Positions 50,301 through 60,931 of a DNA stretch of 64,000 bases are shown here, in pieces; within the stretch, counting starts at the first letter, position 1, and the number at the start of each line of letters is the position of its first letter. Position numbers and translations under genes: made by a program. The notes under the pieces are model-generated. The model did not search any database, was not told where the DNA came from, and worked only from the letters and a program-made list of their open reading frames with translations. The DNA lies in contig JAUIDB010000002.1 of assembly GCA_030429235.1 (NCBI GenBank), positions 112,769 through 176,768 of the forward strand, written 5' to 3'. Source of the stretch: Thermoanaerobaculia bacterium (GTDB lineage Bacteria > Acidobacteriota > Thermoanaerobaculia > Multivoradales > JAIOJS01).

Positions 50301-51613
50301 TGGGTACGTTGGAAATCGTCAAGGTGAAGAGCCGTCGCGGCCGCCGCCGCCTGGAGGACCTGCTGGCGCGGGGTGACTCGGTGGTGAGCAGCAAGGTGGT
50401 GCGCGAGGCGCAGAAGATCGTCGACGACGTCCGCAAGCGCGGCGACCGGGCCGTCCTCGACGCGACACGTCGTCTGGACGGCGTTTCGGTCCGGACGATG
50501 GAGAAGCTGCGGTTCCGTGGTGAACCGATCGCTCGGACCTCGCCGAAGTTGCCGCAAGGATTCGTCGAGGGCCTGGAACGATCGATCGCCGCGGTCGAGC
50601 GCTACCACCGCCCTCAGGTCCACGGCGGCTACCAGATCGAGGATGGGGGGATGCGGCTCGAGGAGCGCCGTACGCCGCTGCGTCGAGTCGGTGTGTACGT
50701 ACCGGGAGGGCGGGCCGCCTACCCCTCGACCGTCGTGATGACCGTCGTGCCCGCCCGTTTGGCCGGGGTCGGTGAGATCGTGGTGACCACGCCTCTGCGG
50801 TCGCTCGAGAACAGTCCCGCTCTCCAGTACACCCTCCAGCGTCTGGGAGTGGCGGAGGTCTGGGGGCTGGGTGGAGCACAAGCCGTGGCGGCGCTGGCCT
50901 GGGGCACCGAGACCATCGAACGGGTGGACAAGATCGTCGGGCCGGGGAACGCCTGGGTCACGGCGGCGAAGCAACTGGTGAGCCGCGTGGTCGGCGTCGA
51001 GTCCTTGGCTGGCCCCACCGAAGTGGTGGTGCTGGCGAGTCCCGGGGGAGCGACGAAGCCGGTCTCCGCGGAGTGGATCGCGGCGGATCTTCTGGCCCAG
51101 GCCGAGCACGATCCGTTGGCCGCGGCGGTCCTGGTGACCACGGACAAGTCGCTCGCCAAGGAAGTCTCGCGCGAGGTGGCTTCGCAATTGAAGGAACTCC
51201 CCAAGTCCTCGGCCGCGAGTCAGTCACTCGCTCGGTTCGGCACCGTGTTTCTCGTCGACGACCTGGAGTCCGGCTACGAGCTGGTCAACCGGATCGCCCC
51301 CGAACACCTGCAGCTGGTGGGAGATGGGGCGGAGAAGCTGGCCGAGCGGGAACTGATCGCCGGTGCGGTCTTCGTGGGAGCGGCGACCCCGGAGGTTCTG
51401 GGTGACTACGTGGCGGGCCCGAGCCACGTCCTTCCCACCTGTGGTGGAGCGCGCTATGCCTCGGCTCTCGGTGTCGACGACTTCGTACGTCGGTGGCACG
51501 TCGTCGAGTGTGCGCCTGGCGCCGCCAGCCGGTGGGCATCCGCCGCAGTGGCGCTGGCCGAGGCCGAGGGGCTGCCGGCGCACGCGGCGGCTGCGGTGCG
51601 GAGGGTCCGATGA
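50300..51613 (+). CDS. hisD: Histidinol dehydrogenase
   Basis: Zinc enzyme of 437 residues oxidising histidinol to histidine in two NAD-dependent steps. YVPGGRAAYPSTVVM, KIVGPGNAWV, GPTEVVVLA, catalytic Glu-His neighbourhood RIAPEHLQL and zinc-site GPSHVLPT are all present, with QAEHDP. ATG 50300 overlaps the hisG stop (TGATG) behind a GGAGG about 12 nt upstream. The stop overlaps hisC. Confidence 0.96.
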   Translation: MGTLEIVKVKSRRGRRRLEDLLARGDSVVSSKVVREAQKIVDDVRKRGDRAVLDATRRLDGVSVRTMEKLRFRGEPIARTSPKLPQGFVEGLERSIAAVERYHRPQVHGGYQIEDGGMRLEERRTPLRRVGVYVPGGRAAYPSTVVMTVVPARLAGVGEIVVTTPLRSLENSPALQYTLQRLGVAEVWGLGGAQAVAALAWGTETIERVDKIVGPGNAWVTAAKQLVSRVVGVESLAGPTEVVVLASPGGATKPVSAEWIAADLLAQAEHDPLAAAVLVTTDKSLAKEVSREVASQLKELPKSSAASQSLARFGTVFLVDDLESGYELVNRIAPEHLQLVGDGAEKLAERELIAGAVFVGAATPEVLGDYVAGPSHVLPTCGGARYASALGVDDFVRRWHVVECAPGAASRWASAAVALAEAEGLPAHAAAAVRRVR

Positions 51614-52749
51614 CGACTTCGTCACCAACCGACAGCCCCGCCAGGACGGGGGCAGCCAGGTGGGTGAGGCCGGAACTGCAGGGCATTCCCCCCTATACGC
51701 TCGACCTCACTCCCTGTCGCTTCAAGCTCGACCAGAACGAGTGCGCCTGGGAGCTACCTCGGCCGGTGCGGCTACGGGTCGCCGAGGGCCTGGTCGATGC
51801 CGCCTGGGGTCGGTACCCGGACTTTCATGGGGATGCGTTGCGCGAGGCGTTGGCGAGGCGTTGGAACTGGCCGGCGGAGGGGATTCTGGTCGGCAACGGA
51901 TCGAACGAGCTGCTCGGAGTCGTGCTCGATGCGCTGGCCGGGCCGGGGCGATCGGTCCTAGGGGCAGATCCCACCTTCGGGCTCTACCGGCGCATGATCC
52001 AACGCACCGGCGCGACGCCCAACTTTCTGCCGCCGCGGCCCGATCTTCGGATCCCTCGCCAGGAACTGCGCCGGGAGATCCTGGAGTCGCCGGAGCGTCC
52101 GGTCCTCCTCTGTTCGCCCAACAACCCCACCGGGGACGCGCTCGCGGTCGAGGAGGTTGAGGCATTGTTGGAGCCGCTGCAAGGCCCTTTGCTCCTCGAC
52201 GCGGCCTACCAGGAGTTTGGCGAGGCGGACTACCGTCCGTTGCTCGATCGGTTTCCCAACTTGGTGCTCTTCGGCACCTTCTCCAAGGCCTGGGGACTGG
52301 GCGGCATCCGTCTGGGCTACCTGCTCGCCCAGCCCGATCTCGTAGCGGCGCTCCTCGCGGTCAAGCTGCCCTACAACGTCGGCCACGCGGCGGTCCTCGC
52401 GGGGTTGGGAGCGTTGGAGGCACAGTCGGCGGTACAGCGACGGATCGCGGCGACGGTGGCCCTGCGCCTCCGTTGGTCGCAGATGCTGCAGCGGCATGGC
52501 CTGGAGGTTTTCCCTTCGCGTGCCAACTTCCTGTTGGTCCGCGTGGCCGGTGGAACGCCGGCCTCCACCCGCCTGTTCGAGGAACTCGAAGCCCGTTCCA
52601 TTCGGGTGAGGAACGTAGCTCACTACCCGGGGCTGGCGGGCTGTCTGCGGATCTCGATCGGCTCGTCGCTCGCACTGCGAGCCGTCGATCGGGCCCTGGG
52701 TGCGATCGATTCGGGACGGCCACGTCCTGAGAGGAGAGAGGTTTCATGA
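51610..52749 (+). CDS. hisC: Histidinol-phosphate aminotransferase
   Basis: PLP-dependent class I/II aminotransferase (379 residues) converting imidazoleacetol phosphate to histidinol phosphate. KLDQNECAWELP, GNGSNELLG, CSPNNPTGDAL, Asp in LLDAAYQEF and Schiff-base Lys in TFSKAWGLGGIRLGY. ATG 51610 overlaps the hisD stop (ATGA). HisC enzymes often also accept aromatic substrates; this is not testable from sequence alone. Confidence 0.95.
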   Translation: MTTSSPTDSPARTGAARWVRPELQGIPPYTLDLTPCRFKLDQNECAWELPRPVRLRVAEGLVDAAWGRYPDFHGDALREALARRWNWPAEGILVGNGSNELLGVVLDALAGPGRSVLGADPTFGLYRRMIQRTGATPNFLPPRPDLRIPRQELRREILESPERPVLLCSPNNPTGDALAVEEVEALLEPLQGPLLLDAAYQEFGEADYRPLLDRFPNLVLFGTFSKAWGLGGIRLGYLLAQPDLVAALLAVKLPYNVGHAAVLAGLGALEAQSAVQRRIAATVALRLRWSQMLQRHGLEVFPSRANFLLVRVAGGTPASTRLFEELEARSIRVRNVAHYPGLAGCLRISIGSSLALRAVDRALGAIDSGRPRPERREVS

Positions 52750-53345
52750 ACGCCAGAGAGGGTCGTTGCCAACGACAGACCAAGGAAACCAACATCGAGT
52801 TGCGATTGGACCTCGACGGAGGCGATCGCGACATCGAGGTCCCCGGGGGGTTCTTCCAGCACATGCTGGACGCGATGACGACGCACGGACGACTGGGGGT
52901 GTGGCTGCGAGCCGAGGGCGACACCCACGTGGACCTCCACCACACGGTCGAGGACGTCGGTATCGCCTTCGGAGAGGCGGTCCGGGAAGCCCTTGGGGAC
53001 CGGCGCGGTGTCGAACGGTTCGGTAGTGCCTACGCTCCGCTCGACGAGGCGTTGGCCCGAGCGGTCATCGATCTGTCCGGTCGGGGCTTCTTCGTCTGGA
53101 ATGTCGACCAGCGGCTCGAGGACTCCTGGGTGACCCAGGACTTCCCCTTCACTCTGGTTGCGGACTTCTTCCAGGGTTTCGCCGATCGAGCGCGGTTGAC
53201 GCTCCACCTCGATCTCATCGCGGGGCGCAACCCACACCACGCGGCCGAAGCCGCATTCAAGGCGGTCGGCGTGGCGCTGCGGCGCGCCGTGGCGCGGTCG
53301 TCCGACGATGCGATCCCCAGTACCAAGGGGAGCCTGAGCCGATGA
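52746..53345 (+). CDS. hisB: Imidazoleglycerol-phosphate dehydratase
   Basis: Monofunctional HisB dehydratase (199 residues), manganese enzyme with paired His motifs: [27 protein letters not shown] and [12 protein letters not shown]. The canonical FLDHML is FFQHML here (Asp to Gln) but the metal-binding His remain. It lacks the N-terminal histidinol-phosphatase domain of enteric HisB. No other histidinol-phosphate phosphatase is found in the operon. Overlaps hisC and the hisHAF fusion by 4 nt each. Confidence 0.95.
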   Translation: MNAREGRCQRQTKETNIELRLDLDGGDRDIEVPGGFFQHMLDAMTTHGRLGVWLRAEGDTHVDLHHTVEDVGIAFGEAVREALGDRRGVERFGSAYAPLDEALARAVIDLSGRGFFVWNVDQRLEDSWVTQDFPFTLVADFFQGFADRARLTLHLDLIAGRNPHHAAEAAFKAVGVALRRAVARSSDDAIPSTKGSLSR

Positions 53346-55681
53346 CCGCTGCCGGCCCGACCGCGAAGGGTGCGGTCACGGTACTCGACCTCGGGGTCGG
53401 TAACCTCGGGAACGTGGAACGAGCGCTCCGCCACCTCGGAGCGAGCGTCGAGACGACCGACGACCCCCGGATCGTCGAAACTTCTCGTTGCCTGGTGATG
53501 CCCGGGGTCGGGGCCTTCCAGCCGGCGCGGCGGGGACTGCGGCCCGAACTCGAAGCGGCCCTCCGTAGGAGTCTGGAGGGCGGAGCGTGGCTCCTCGGAA
53601 TCTGTGTTGGCTTCCAACTCCTCTTCGAGAGCAGTGACGAGGGGGGAGAAGCGGCGGGTCTAGGTCTCCTGCCCGGGCGCATCCGTCGACTCCCGGAGAG
53701 CGTCCCGGTGCCTCACATCGGCTGGAATAGCCTGCAGTTTGCAGGACCGGTTGGCCACCCCCTGCTGAGTGGTGTCGAGCCGGGGGCGGCCGTCTACTTC
53801 GTGCACAGCTACGCTCCGTTGGGCGTGCCCTCCGCGGTCCAACTGGCGACCACGACCCACGGGGCCGAGTTCACCGCGATCGCCGGCCGCGGCCGGGTCT
53901 TCGGAGCCCAGTTTCATCCGGAGAAGAGCGGAGTCGTGGGCCTGCAACTGATCGAGAACTTCCTGGCCTTGGCCGCCGATCGGACGACCCCGGCCGCGCT
54001 CCGCGAAACGGCTGAGGCTTCGCCCGATGCGGCCCGCGAAACGGTTGAGGTCTCGCCGGATGCCGCGGGCGAAACGGCTGAGGTCTCGCAGAGGGTGGGT
54101 CCTGACGGGGGTGGCGGAGAGCCGGCGGTTGCGCCGTCGACGGTACCTTTCGACCTGTTTCCGGCCATCGATCTGCGCCAGGGGCAGGTGGTGCGGCTCC
54201 TGCGGGGAGCCGACGAGGAGCGTACCGTCTACTCCGACGATCCCGCGGCGGTGCTGCAGGATTTCGCAGCCCAGGGGGCTCGCTGGACCCACGTCGTGGA
54301 CCTGGACGGAGCCTTTGGTGAACCGCCCCAGCGTGAACTCCTGAAGCGGCTCGCGGCGTTGCCGAACCGTCCCCGGCTGGAGGTCGGCGGCGGCCTACGC
54401 AGTCGGCAGGCCATCGAGGACACACTCACGCTCGGCGTCGATCGAGTGGTCGTGGGTTCGCTGGTCACCCGGCAGCCGGAGCTGTTCGCGCAGTTGGCCC
54501 GCGAGTGGCCCGGGCGGTTGGTCCCCGCGCTCGATGTCGACGGCGACACGGTGCGCATCGACGGTTGGCGCGAAGAGGCGGCGGGTTGGCGGGAAGCTGC
54601 CATCCGGCTCCGAGGACTGCCCTGCCCGGCGATCCTCGTGACCGATATCTCACGGGATGGAGTCCTCGGTGGTTCCAACGCCGAACTGGCCGCCCGAGTC
54701 GCGGAAGTCAGTGGCATTCCCACGCTGGTTTCGGGCGGAGTGGGGAGTCTGGCCGATCTCGAGACCGCCGCTCGCCAGGAGCGGGTGGCGGGAGTGGTCC
54801 TGGGCAAAGCCCTCTACGAGGGACGCATCCAGCTGAGCCAGGCCCTGGAGGTCTGTCGACGAGCCCGCGCGACGAGCGCGCTGACCCCACGGATCATCCC
54901 GTGCCTCGACATCCGCGATGGTCGCGTGGTGAAGGGAGTGCGCTTCCTCGATCTTGAGGACATGGGCGATCCGGCCGAGGCAGCTCGTCGCTACGATGGC
55001 CAAGGGGCTGACGAGTTGGTTTTCCTCGACGTTTCGGCCACGCGCGAGAACCGCGACACCCGACGAGACTGGGTCGAAGCGGTAGCCCGAGAGGTCTTCG
55101 TCCCCCTGACGGTGGGCGGCGGGGTCCGCAGCGTCCAGGACGCACGGAACCTCCTGCTAGCCGGAGCCGACAAGGTGGCGGTGAACTCGGCCGCCGTGCG
55201 CCGTCCCGAACTCCTTCAGGAACTCGCCGATCAGTTCGGTAGTCAGTGTGTGGTGCTGTCGATCGACGCTCGGCGGCGAACCGACCCACCGACTCTGTCC
55301 CCCGCCTGGGAAGTCTGTACCCACGGCGGTCACCAGCCCACTGGGCTCGACGCCCTCGAGTGGGCGGAACGGGGCGTGGCCGCGGGAGCGGGAGAGATCC
55401 TGCTCACCAGCATGGACGGAGACGGTACCCGAGCTGGTTACGACCTCGAACTACTGTCCGCGGTGAGCCGCCGCGTGTCGGTACCCGTGATCGCGTCGGG
55501 CGGTGCGGGATCCGTCGAGCACATGGCGGCGGCCCTGGCCGCTGGCTCCTCGGCGGTCCTGGCGGCTTCGATCTTCCACCTCGGCGAGTTCACGGTCGAT
55601 CAGGTCAAGGAACGGCTCGAGAACCTCGGTTTCGCCATGCGTCGCCTGGTTCCAAGCCAGGCCGTAGGGGTGGGAGCATGA
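53342..55681 (+). CDS. hisHAF: HisH-HisA-HisF trifunctional fusion
   Basis: Single 779-residue polypeptide with three enzymes in pathway order. HisH glutaminase (about 1-215): [12 protein letters not shown], nucleophile Cys in [17 protein letters not shown]. Linker (about 216-265) of three tandem 11-residue RETAEVSPDAA-type units encoded by copies of the dispersed repeat. HisA isomerase (about 270-510): [30 protein letters not shown]. HisF cyclase (about 514-779): [45 protein letters not shown]. HisH and HisF normally form a complex with an ammonia tunnel; here HisA lies between them. No frameshift or stop is seen. Overlaps hisB and hisIE by 4 nt. Confidence 0.93.
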   Translation: MTAAGPTAKGAVTVLDLGVGNLGNVERALRHLGASVETTDDPRIVETSRCLVMPGVGAFQPARRGLRPELEAALRRSLEGGAWLLGICVGFQLLFESSDEGGEAAGLGLLPGRIRRLPESVPVPHIGWNSLQFAGPVGHPLLSGVEPGAAVYFVHSYAPLGVPSAVQLATTTHGAEFTAIAGRGRVFGAQFHPEKSGVVGLQLIENFLALAADRTTPAALRETAEASPDAARETVEVSPDAAGETAEVSQRVGPDGGGGEPAVAPSTVPFDLFPAIDLRQGQVVRLLRGADEERTVYSDDPAAVLQDFAAQGARWTHVVDLDGAFGEPPQRELLKRLAALPNRPRLEVGGGLRSRQAIEDTLTLGVDRVVVGSLVTRQPELFAQLAREWPGRLVPALDVDGDTVRIDGWREEAAGWREAAIRLRGLPCPAILVTDISRDGVLGGSNAELAARVAEVSGIPTLVSGGVGSLADLETAARQERVAGVVLGKALYEGRIQLSQALEVCRRARATSALTPRIIPCLDIRDGRVVKGVRFLDLEDMGDPAEAARRYDGQGADELVFLDVSATRENRDTRRDWVEAVAREVFVPLTVGGGVRSVQDARNLLLAGADKVAVNSAAVRRPELLQELADQFGSQCVVLSIDARRRTDPPTLSPAWEVCTHGGHQPTGLDALEWAERGVAAGAGEILLTSMDGDGTRAGYDLELLSAVSRRVSVPVIASGGAGSVEHMAAALAAGSSAVLAASIFHLGEFTVDQVKERLENLGFAMRRLVPSQAVGVGA
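54003..54089 (+). repeat. Three in-frame REP-like repeats in the HisH-HisA linker
   Basis: Copies at 54003-54023, 54036-54056 and 54069-54089 are spaced exactly 33 bp apart (11 codons), each 21-bp repeat followed by a 12-bp spacer. They are sense to the gene and read RETAEVS. Arms can pair as GCGA/TCGC or GCGAA/TTCGC around the conserved core. Confidence 0.9.
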
Positions 55682-56331
55682 AGCGCCTCGAGATGCTCGA
55701 ACTGGCGCGAACCGCTACCTTCGACGACCGAGGACTGCTTCCGGTCGTGGTGCAGGACGTGCGTTCGGGAGCCGTCCTCATGGTGGCCTGGGCCAACCAA
55801 GAGGCGCTCGAGCGGACCGCCGAGACGGGCCAGGCCCACTTCTTCAGTCGATCCCGCCAACGCCTCTGGCGCAAGGGAGAGACTTCGAGAAACGTTCTCG
55901 AGGTAGTTTCGGCCCAGCTCGACTGCGACCGTGACACGATGCTGCTCCGCGTCCATCCTCGGGGTCCGACCTGCCACCTGGGAACGCGCTCCTGCTTCGA
56001 ACCCAACCCGGCCCGCCTCGAACTGGGGTGGTTGTTCGAGGTGTTGGCATCGCGACGGGATGCTGCACCGGACGAGAGCTATACGGCGAGGCTCCTCCAA
56101 GCCGGCCGCGAACGGGTCGCGCAGAAGGTGGGAGAGGAAGCCGTCGAAACGGTGATTGCGGCGACCACGTCCGACCCGGAAGAGCACGCCAAGTTGGTCG
56201 AGGAGGCCGCCGACCTGCTGTACCACCTCCAGGTACTGCTGCTCGACTGTGGCCTCGATCCCTCCGCAGTGGCCGAGGTATTGGCAAAACGGCACGACCG
56301 GCGCTCGAGCGCGGCGGAGGAAACCTCATGA
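55678..56331 (+). CDS. hisIE: Phosphoribosyl-AMP cyclohydrolase / phosphoribosyl-ATP pyrophosphatase
   Basis: Bifunctional HisI-HisE (217 residues) for steps 2 and 3 of histidine synthesis. HisI (about 1-118): [28 protein letters not shown], zinc and magnesium-binding [11 protein letters not shown] and CHLGTRSCF. HisE (about 122-217): [26 protein letters not shown], an all-alpha MazG-like domain. ATG 55678 overlaps the hisHAF stop; the stop overlaps trpE. This junction joins the his and trp halves with no gap. Confidence 0.95.
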   Translation: MKRLEMLELARTATFDDRGLLPVVVQDVRSGAVLMVAWANQEALERTAETGQAHFFSRSRQRLWRKGETSRNVLEVVSAQLDCDRDTMLLRVHPRGPTCHLGTRSCFEPNPARLELGWLFEVLASRRDAAPDESYTARLLQAGRERVAQKVGEEAVETVIAATTSDPEEHAKLVEEAADLLYHLQVLLLDCGLDPSAVAEVLAKRHDRRSSAAEETS

Positions 56332-57832
56332 CGGCAGCCACCGAGGATTCGAGCCGCGGGGCCAGGGAACGGCGGGTGACTCCGCACGTCAGGGAGTTGC
56401 TGGCGGACACGTTGACGCCGCTCGGGGTCTACCGCCGCCTGCGGCTGCGGTCGCCGGTACGGTTTCTCTTCGAGAGCGTGACGGGGGGCGAGAGTGTGTC
56501 TCGTTTCAGTTTTCTCGGCGCCGGTCCCGCCGAGATCCTCCGCCTCTACCCCGACCGCTTGGAACGAGCCGCGATTTCGGCCGAAGGACTTTCGATCGAC
56601 AACGTAGTGGAGAAGGGGAAACCACTCGACGCCCTCCGTCGTCTGTCGGGGCGGTTTCGGTCCGACGACCACCTGATTCCCTTCACCGGAGGGTACGTCG
56701 GGTACGCCGGCTTCGACCTCGTACGCCAGATCGAAGATCTTCCGGACGACCGTCCCGCGGCCGAAGGGCTGCCGGTTGCGGTCTGGGGCCGATTCGACTC
56801 GATCGTCGCCTTCGACCATGCCCACCAGCGAGTGCTCCTGGTGGCCAATGAGATCGAGGGAGAAGTGGACCGCGACGCGGCCTTTGCCGAGTTAGATCGA
56901 CTGGAGGAGATTCTCACCCGATCGGGCACTGGAGGAGCGGTAGCCCTACCACGGTCTCCGGGGGAGCCGGTCGACGTCAGCGAGACCAGCATGGCGGGGC
57001 CGGCCTTCCGTGCTGCCGTCGATCGGGCCCGGGAGTACATTGCGGCGGGAGACATCTTCCAGGTCGTGCTCGCGCGCCGCTTCACCGTGGCGTCCAAGGC
57101 CGGGCCATTGGCCCTCTATCGAGCCCTCCGTTTGATCAATCCGAGCCCCTATATGGTGCTGCTGGAGTTGCCGGAGGTCGCTCTGGTCGGAGCTTCGCCC
57201 GAGATGCTCGTGCGGAAGACCGGCGCGAAGCTCGAGATCCGTCCGATCGCCGGAACCCGCCCCCGCGGGGTCGATGCGGAACGGGATCGGGAACTGGCGG
57301 AGGACCTCCTGGCCGACCCCAAGGAGTTGGCCGAACACGTCATGCTGGTCGATCTGGGACGCAACGATCTCGGCCGGGTGGCGGCGCCGGCGACCGTGAG
57401 TGTGGAGTCCTTCCAGGAGATCGAGCGCTACAGCCACGTGATGCACATCGTCTCCTCGGTGGTGGCCGACCTCGGGCCGTCCTTCGACGCCCTCGACGCG
57501 TTGCTGGCTTGTTTTCCCGCCGGCACCGTTTCGGGTGCTCCCAAAGTGCGCGCGTTGGAGATCATCGACGAACTGGAGCCGGAGTCGCGAGGCCCTTACG
57601 CGGGAGCGGTGGGTTACCTGTCCTATTCGGGCGACCTCGACACCTGCATCGGCATCCGCACTCTGGTGGTCGCCAACGGTCGCACCTCGGTCACGGCGGG
57701 GGCGGGGATCGTGGCCGACTCCGATCCGTGGAAGGAGGAGCAGGAAACCGAGAACAAGGCCGCGGCCCTGCTCGCCGCCGTGGGTCTGGCCAACCATCTC
57801 CAGGAAACGAACGAAGAGGGAGGGGGGAGCGC

Positions 57833-57836
<4 letters not shown>
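56328..57836 (+). CDS. trpE: Anthranilate synthase component I
   Basis: Chorismate-using subunit of anthranilate synthase (502 residues). N-terminal regulatory region with FLFESVTGGESVSRFSFLG corresponds to the LLES tryptophan-feedback motif (here LFES, Ser kept). Catalytic domain: DIFQVVLARRF, PSPYMVLLEL, IRPIAGTRPRG, LVDLGRNDLGRV, FPAGTVSGAPKVRA and GYLSYSGDLDTCIGIRT. ATG 56328 overlaps the hisIE stop; the 3' end overlaps trpG by 4 nt. Confidence 0.96.
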
Positions 57837-58425
<589 letters not shown>

Positions 58426-58429
<4 letters not shown>

Positions 58430-59460
58430 TCGAAACCCGAGAGGCCTTGCAGCGCCTGATCTCCGGACGAGACCTCAGCCGTTTGGAAACCGAAGAACTG
58501 TTCGGCCGGTTGATGGATGGCGAACTCGAGGAGCCTCAGAAGGCCGCCCTGATGATGGGATTGGCGGTGAAGGGCGAGAGCGCGGCCGAACTGGCCGGAG
58601 CGGCCGCCGCCATGCGCAGCCGGGTCGTACCGATTCCGCACCGGCAATCGGGCGCGATCGACACCTGTGGCACCGGCGGCGACGGGCACGGAACGCTGAA
58701 CATCTCGACCGCGGCCGCAATCGTGGCCGCGTCCGGGGGGGCGGCCGTGGCCAAGCACGGCAACCGGTCCGTGTCGAGTCGGTCGGGGAGCGCAGATGTC
58801 CTCGCCGAACTCGGCGTCGAACTCGAGATCACGCCCGAACAAGCTGGAGAGTGTCTCGACGCGATCGGCATCGCGTTCCTGTTCGCTCCCCGGCTCCATC
58901 CCGCGATGCGCGAGGTGATGCCGATTCGCCGTTCGCTGGGGGTGCGGACTCTATTCAACCTGTTGGGTCCCCTGACCAACCCGGCGGGGGCCAGCCGGCA
59001 ACTGCTCGGCGTCTACGCTCGCGACAAGGTCACGGTTCTGGCGGAGGTCTTGGCCGAGCTCGGCAGCACGCACGCCATGGTGGTCCACGGGTCCGACGGT
59101 CTCGACGAACTGACCACCACCGGACCTTCCTTCGTGGCCGAGGTGCGGGATGGAGCCGTGGTGGAGTGGACGCTGGACCCGGCGGATCTCGGCCTCGAGA
59201 CCGTCTCGCTGGATGCCCTGCGAGGTGGCCCTCCTCACGAGAACGCGGCGGCGATCGTGCGGCTCCTGGCGGGAGAGCTGGGTCCGTACCACGACATCGT
59301 GGTCCTGAACGCGGGCGCTGCTCTATACGTCGCGGGAGAAGTCAGTAGCATAGGGGAGGGCGTGGAAGCGGCCCGAACCCTGCTACGAACGGGCAAGGCA
59401 GCGGATAAACTGGCCCAACTCGAACACACTACCCATCGCGGAACCGGGACCCATCGATGA
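58426..59460 (+). CDS. trpD: Anthranilate phosphoribosyltransferase
   Basis: Transfers phosphoribosyl from PRPP to anthranilate (344 residues). GTGGDGHGTLNIST PRPP loop, KHGNRSVSSRSGSADVLAELG, and FLFAPRLHPAMREVMPIRRSLGVRT. GTG 58426 overlaps the trpG stop behind AGGGAGG about 10 nt upstream. A copy of the dispersed repeat (58467-58487) lies in the N-terminal helical domain, read as DLSRL. Confidence 0.96.
58467..58487 (-). repeat. REP-like repeat inside trpD
   Basis: Antisense copy, 18 of 21 positions matching; core AAACGGCTGAGGTCTCG intact, read as DLSRL as in hisZ. Confidence 0.65.
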
Positions 59461-60269
59461 CTCAACCACCGATCGCCAACGTCCTCAGAACGATCGTCGA
59501 CCGCCGTCGCGACCGCGTGGCGGAGGACAAGGCTACGCGAGCCCAGGAGGTTCAGGGGGATCCGCGTCTCGAAGACGATCCGACGCTGATTCCACCGGCC
59601 CGCAACCCCTTTTTGCGCGCCCTGGCCAGGAACCGGGGCCAGGCCATCATCGCCGAAGTCAAGATGGGTTCGCCGCGGCTCGGTTCGTTGGTGGGCAAGT
59701 TCGACCCGCAGGAACTGGCCCTCGAGTACGCCGCTTCGGGAGCGACCTGTTTGTCGGTGGTCACCGAACCCGACCACTTCTTCGGCAGCTACGAGATTCT
59801 CGAGGGATGCAAATGGGCCTCCGGCCTGCCGGCGATTGCCAAGGACTTCGTGGTCGACGAGATCCAGTTCAAGTGGGCCGCCGACGCTGGGGCCGACGCC
59901 ATTCTGTTGATCGCCGCGCTCTACAGCAAAGAGGAGCTACTCCGCCTCGCGCAAGCGGCCCGGCGCCGCAACCTCGTTCCCTTGGTGGAGGTCCACGGAC
60001 TCGGCGATCTCACCAAGCTGGCGGGCGAGAGCTGGGAGCTGGTAGGGGTGAACAACCGCGATCTCAGGACCTTCGAGGTGGTGCTCGACAACAGCATCGC
60101 CCTGGCTTCGACCCTGCCGACCGGCGCGATCAAGGTCGCCGAGAGCGGCTTGTACCAGGCTTCGGAACTCGCCATGCTGCGCGGCGTCGGTTACGACGCG
60201 TTCTTGATCGGCGAGGCCCTGGTGACCAGCGACGATCCCGGCGGCAAACTACGGGAACTCCTGGGGTGA
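59457..60269 (+). CDS. trpC: Indole-3-glycerol-phosphate synthase
   Basis: TIM-barrel enzyme of 270 residues closing the indole ring. AIIAEVKMGSPRLG (family consensus IAEIKRASPS, so one of the less usual variants), LSVVTEPDHFFGS, PAIAKDFVVDEIQ, LVEVHGLGDL, GVNNRDLRTF and VAESGLY. Monofunctional; trpF is separate. Overlaps trpD (ATGA) and trpF (GTGA). Confidence 0.95.
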   Translation: MTQPPIANVLRTIVDRRRDRVAEDKATRAQEVQGDPRLEDDPTLIPPARNPFLRALARNRGQAIIAEVKMGSPRLGSLVGKFDPQELALEYAASGATCLSVVTEPDHFFGSYEILEGCKWASGLPAIAKDFVVDEIQFKWAADAGADAILLIAALYSKEELLRLAQAARRRNLVPLVEVHGLGDLTKLAGESWELVGVNNRDLRTFEVVLDNSIALASTLPTGAIKVAESGLYQASELAMLRGVGYDAFLIGEALVTSDDPGGKLRELLG

Positions 60270-60931
60270 GCGAGTCCGGAACGGCTGGACGGCGCCCGGC
60301 CGTGAAGGTCTGCGGCGTGACCCGGACCGACGACGCCCTGCGAGCCGTCGATCTGGGGGCGGCGTACATCGGTCTGAACTTCTGGCCCCGCAGCCCGCGG
60401 TACGTGGCCGGAGCACAGGGGCGCGAGATCGCCCGGGCGGTCGCCGGACGGGTGCCTCTCGTCGGTGTGTTCGTCGGTGCGACGTCCGACGAAGTCGAGC
60501 GCGCCGAGGCCGAGTGTCGACTCGACCTGCTCCAATTTCACGGCGACGAACCGCCAGAGCAGTTGGCACCCTGGGGACCGCGCGCCATCAAGGTGTTTCG
60601 GATCCCGGCTCAATCGGCCGGCTTCGACGCGCAGCGCTTCGCCGACTATCCGGGATGTGGAGCCTGGCTGTTCGACATTCGACACGCGGACTACGGGGGT
60701 ACGGGTCGTCAGTGGAACTACGAGTTGGTGGCCGATCTCGACACCGATCGCCCCGTCTTCGTGGCCGGCGGCGTGCGCCCCGACAACGCTCGCGACATCG
60801 TGACCCGATGTCGCCCCGACGTTCTGGACGTCTGCTCGGGGGTCGAGTCGGCTCCCGGTGTCAAGGACCCCACCCTGATGCAACGACTCTTCGAGGAGAT
60901 AGGGCATGAGAAGCAAATACGCCTGGCCTGA
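60266..60931 (+). CDS. trpF: Phosphoribosylanthranilate isomerase
   Basis: TIM-barrel isomerase of 221 residues. Catalytic Cys in [31 protein letters not shown], and Asp in [14 protein letters not shown], with VAGGVRPDN and [14 protein letters not shown]. The GTG start overlaps the trpC stop; the 3' end overlaps trpB by 26 bp, the longest overlap in the operon. A separate HisA domain exists in hisHAF, so no PriA-type dual isomerase is needed. Confidence 0.95.
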   Translation: MSESGTAGRRPAVKVCGVTRTDDALRAVDLGAAYIGLNFWPRSPRYVAGAQGREIARAVAGRVPLVGVFVGATSDEVERAEAECRLDLLQFHGDEPPEQLAPWGPRAIKVFRIPAQSAGFDAQRFADYPGCGAWLFDIRHADYGGTGRQWNYELVADLDTDRPVFVAGGVRPDNARDIVTRCRPDVLDVCSGVESAPGVKDPTLMQRLFEEIGHEKQIRLA

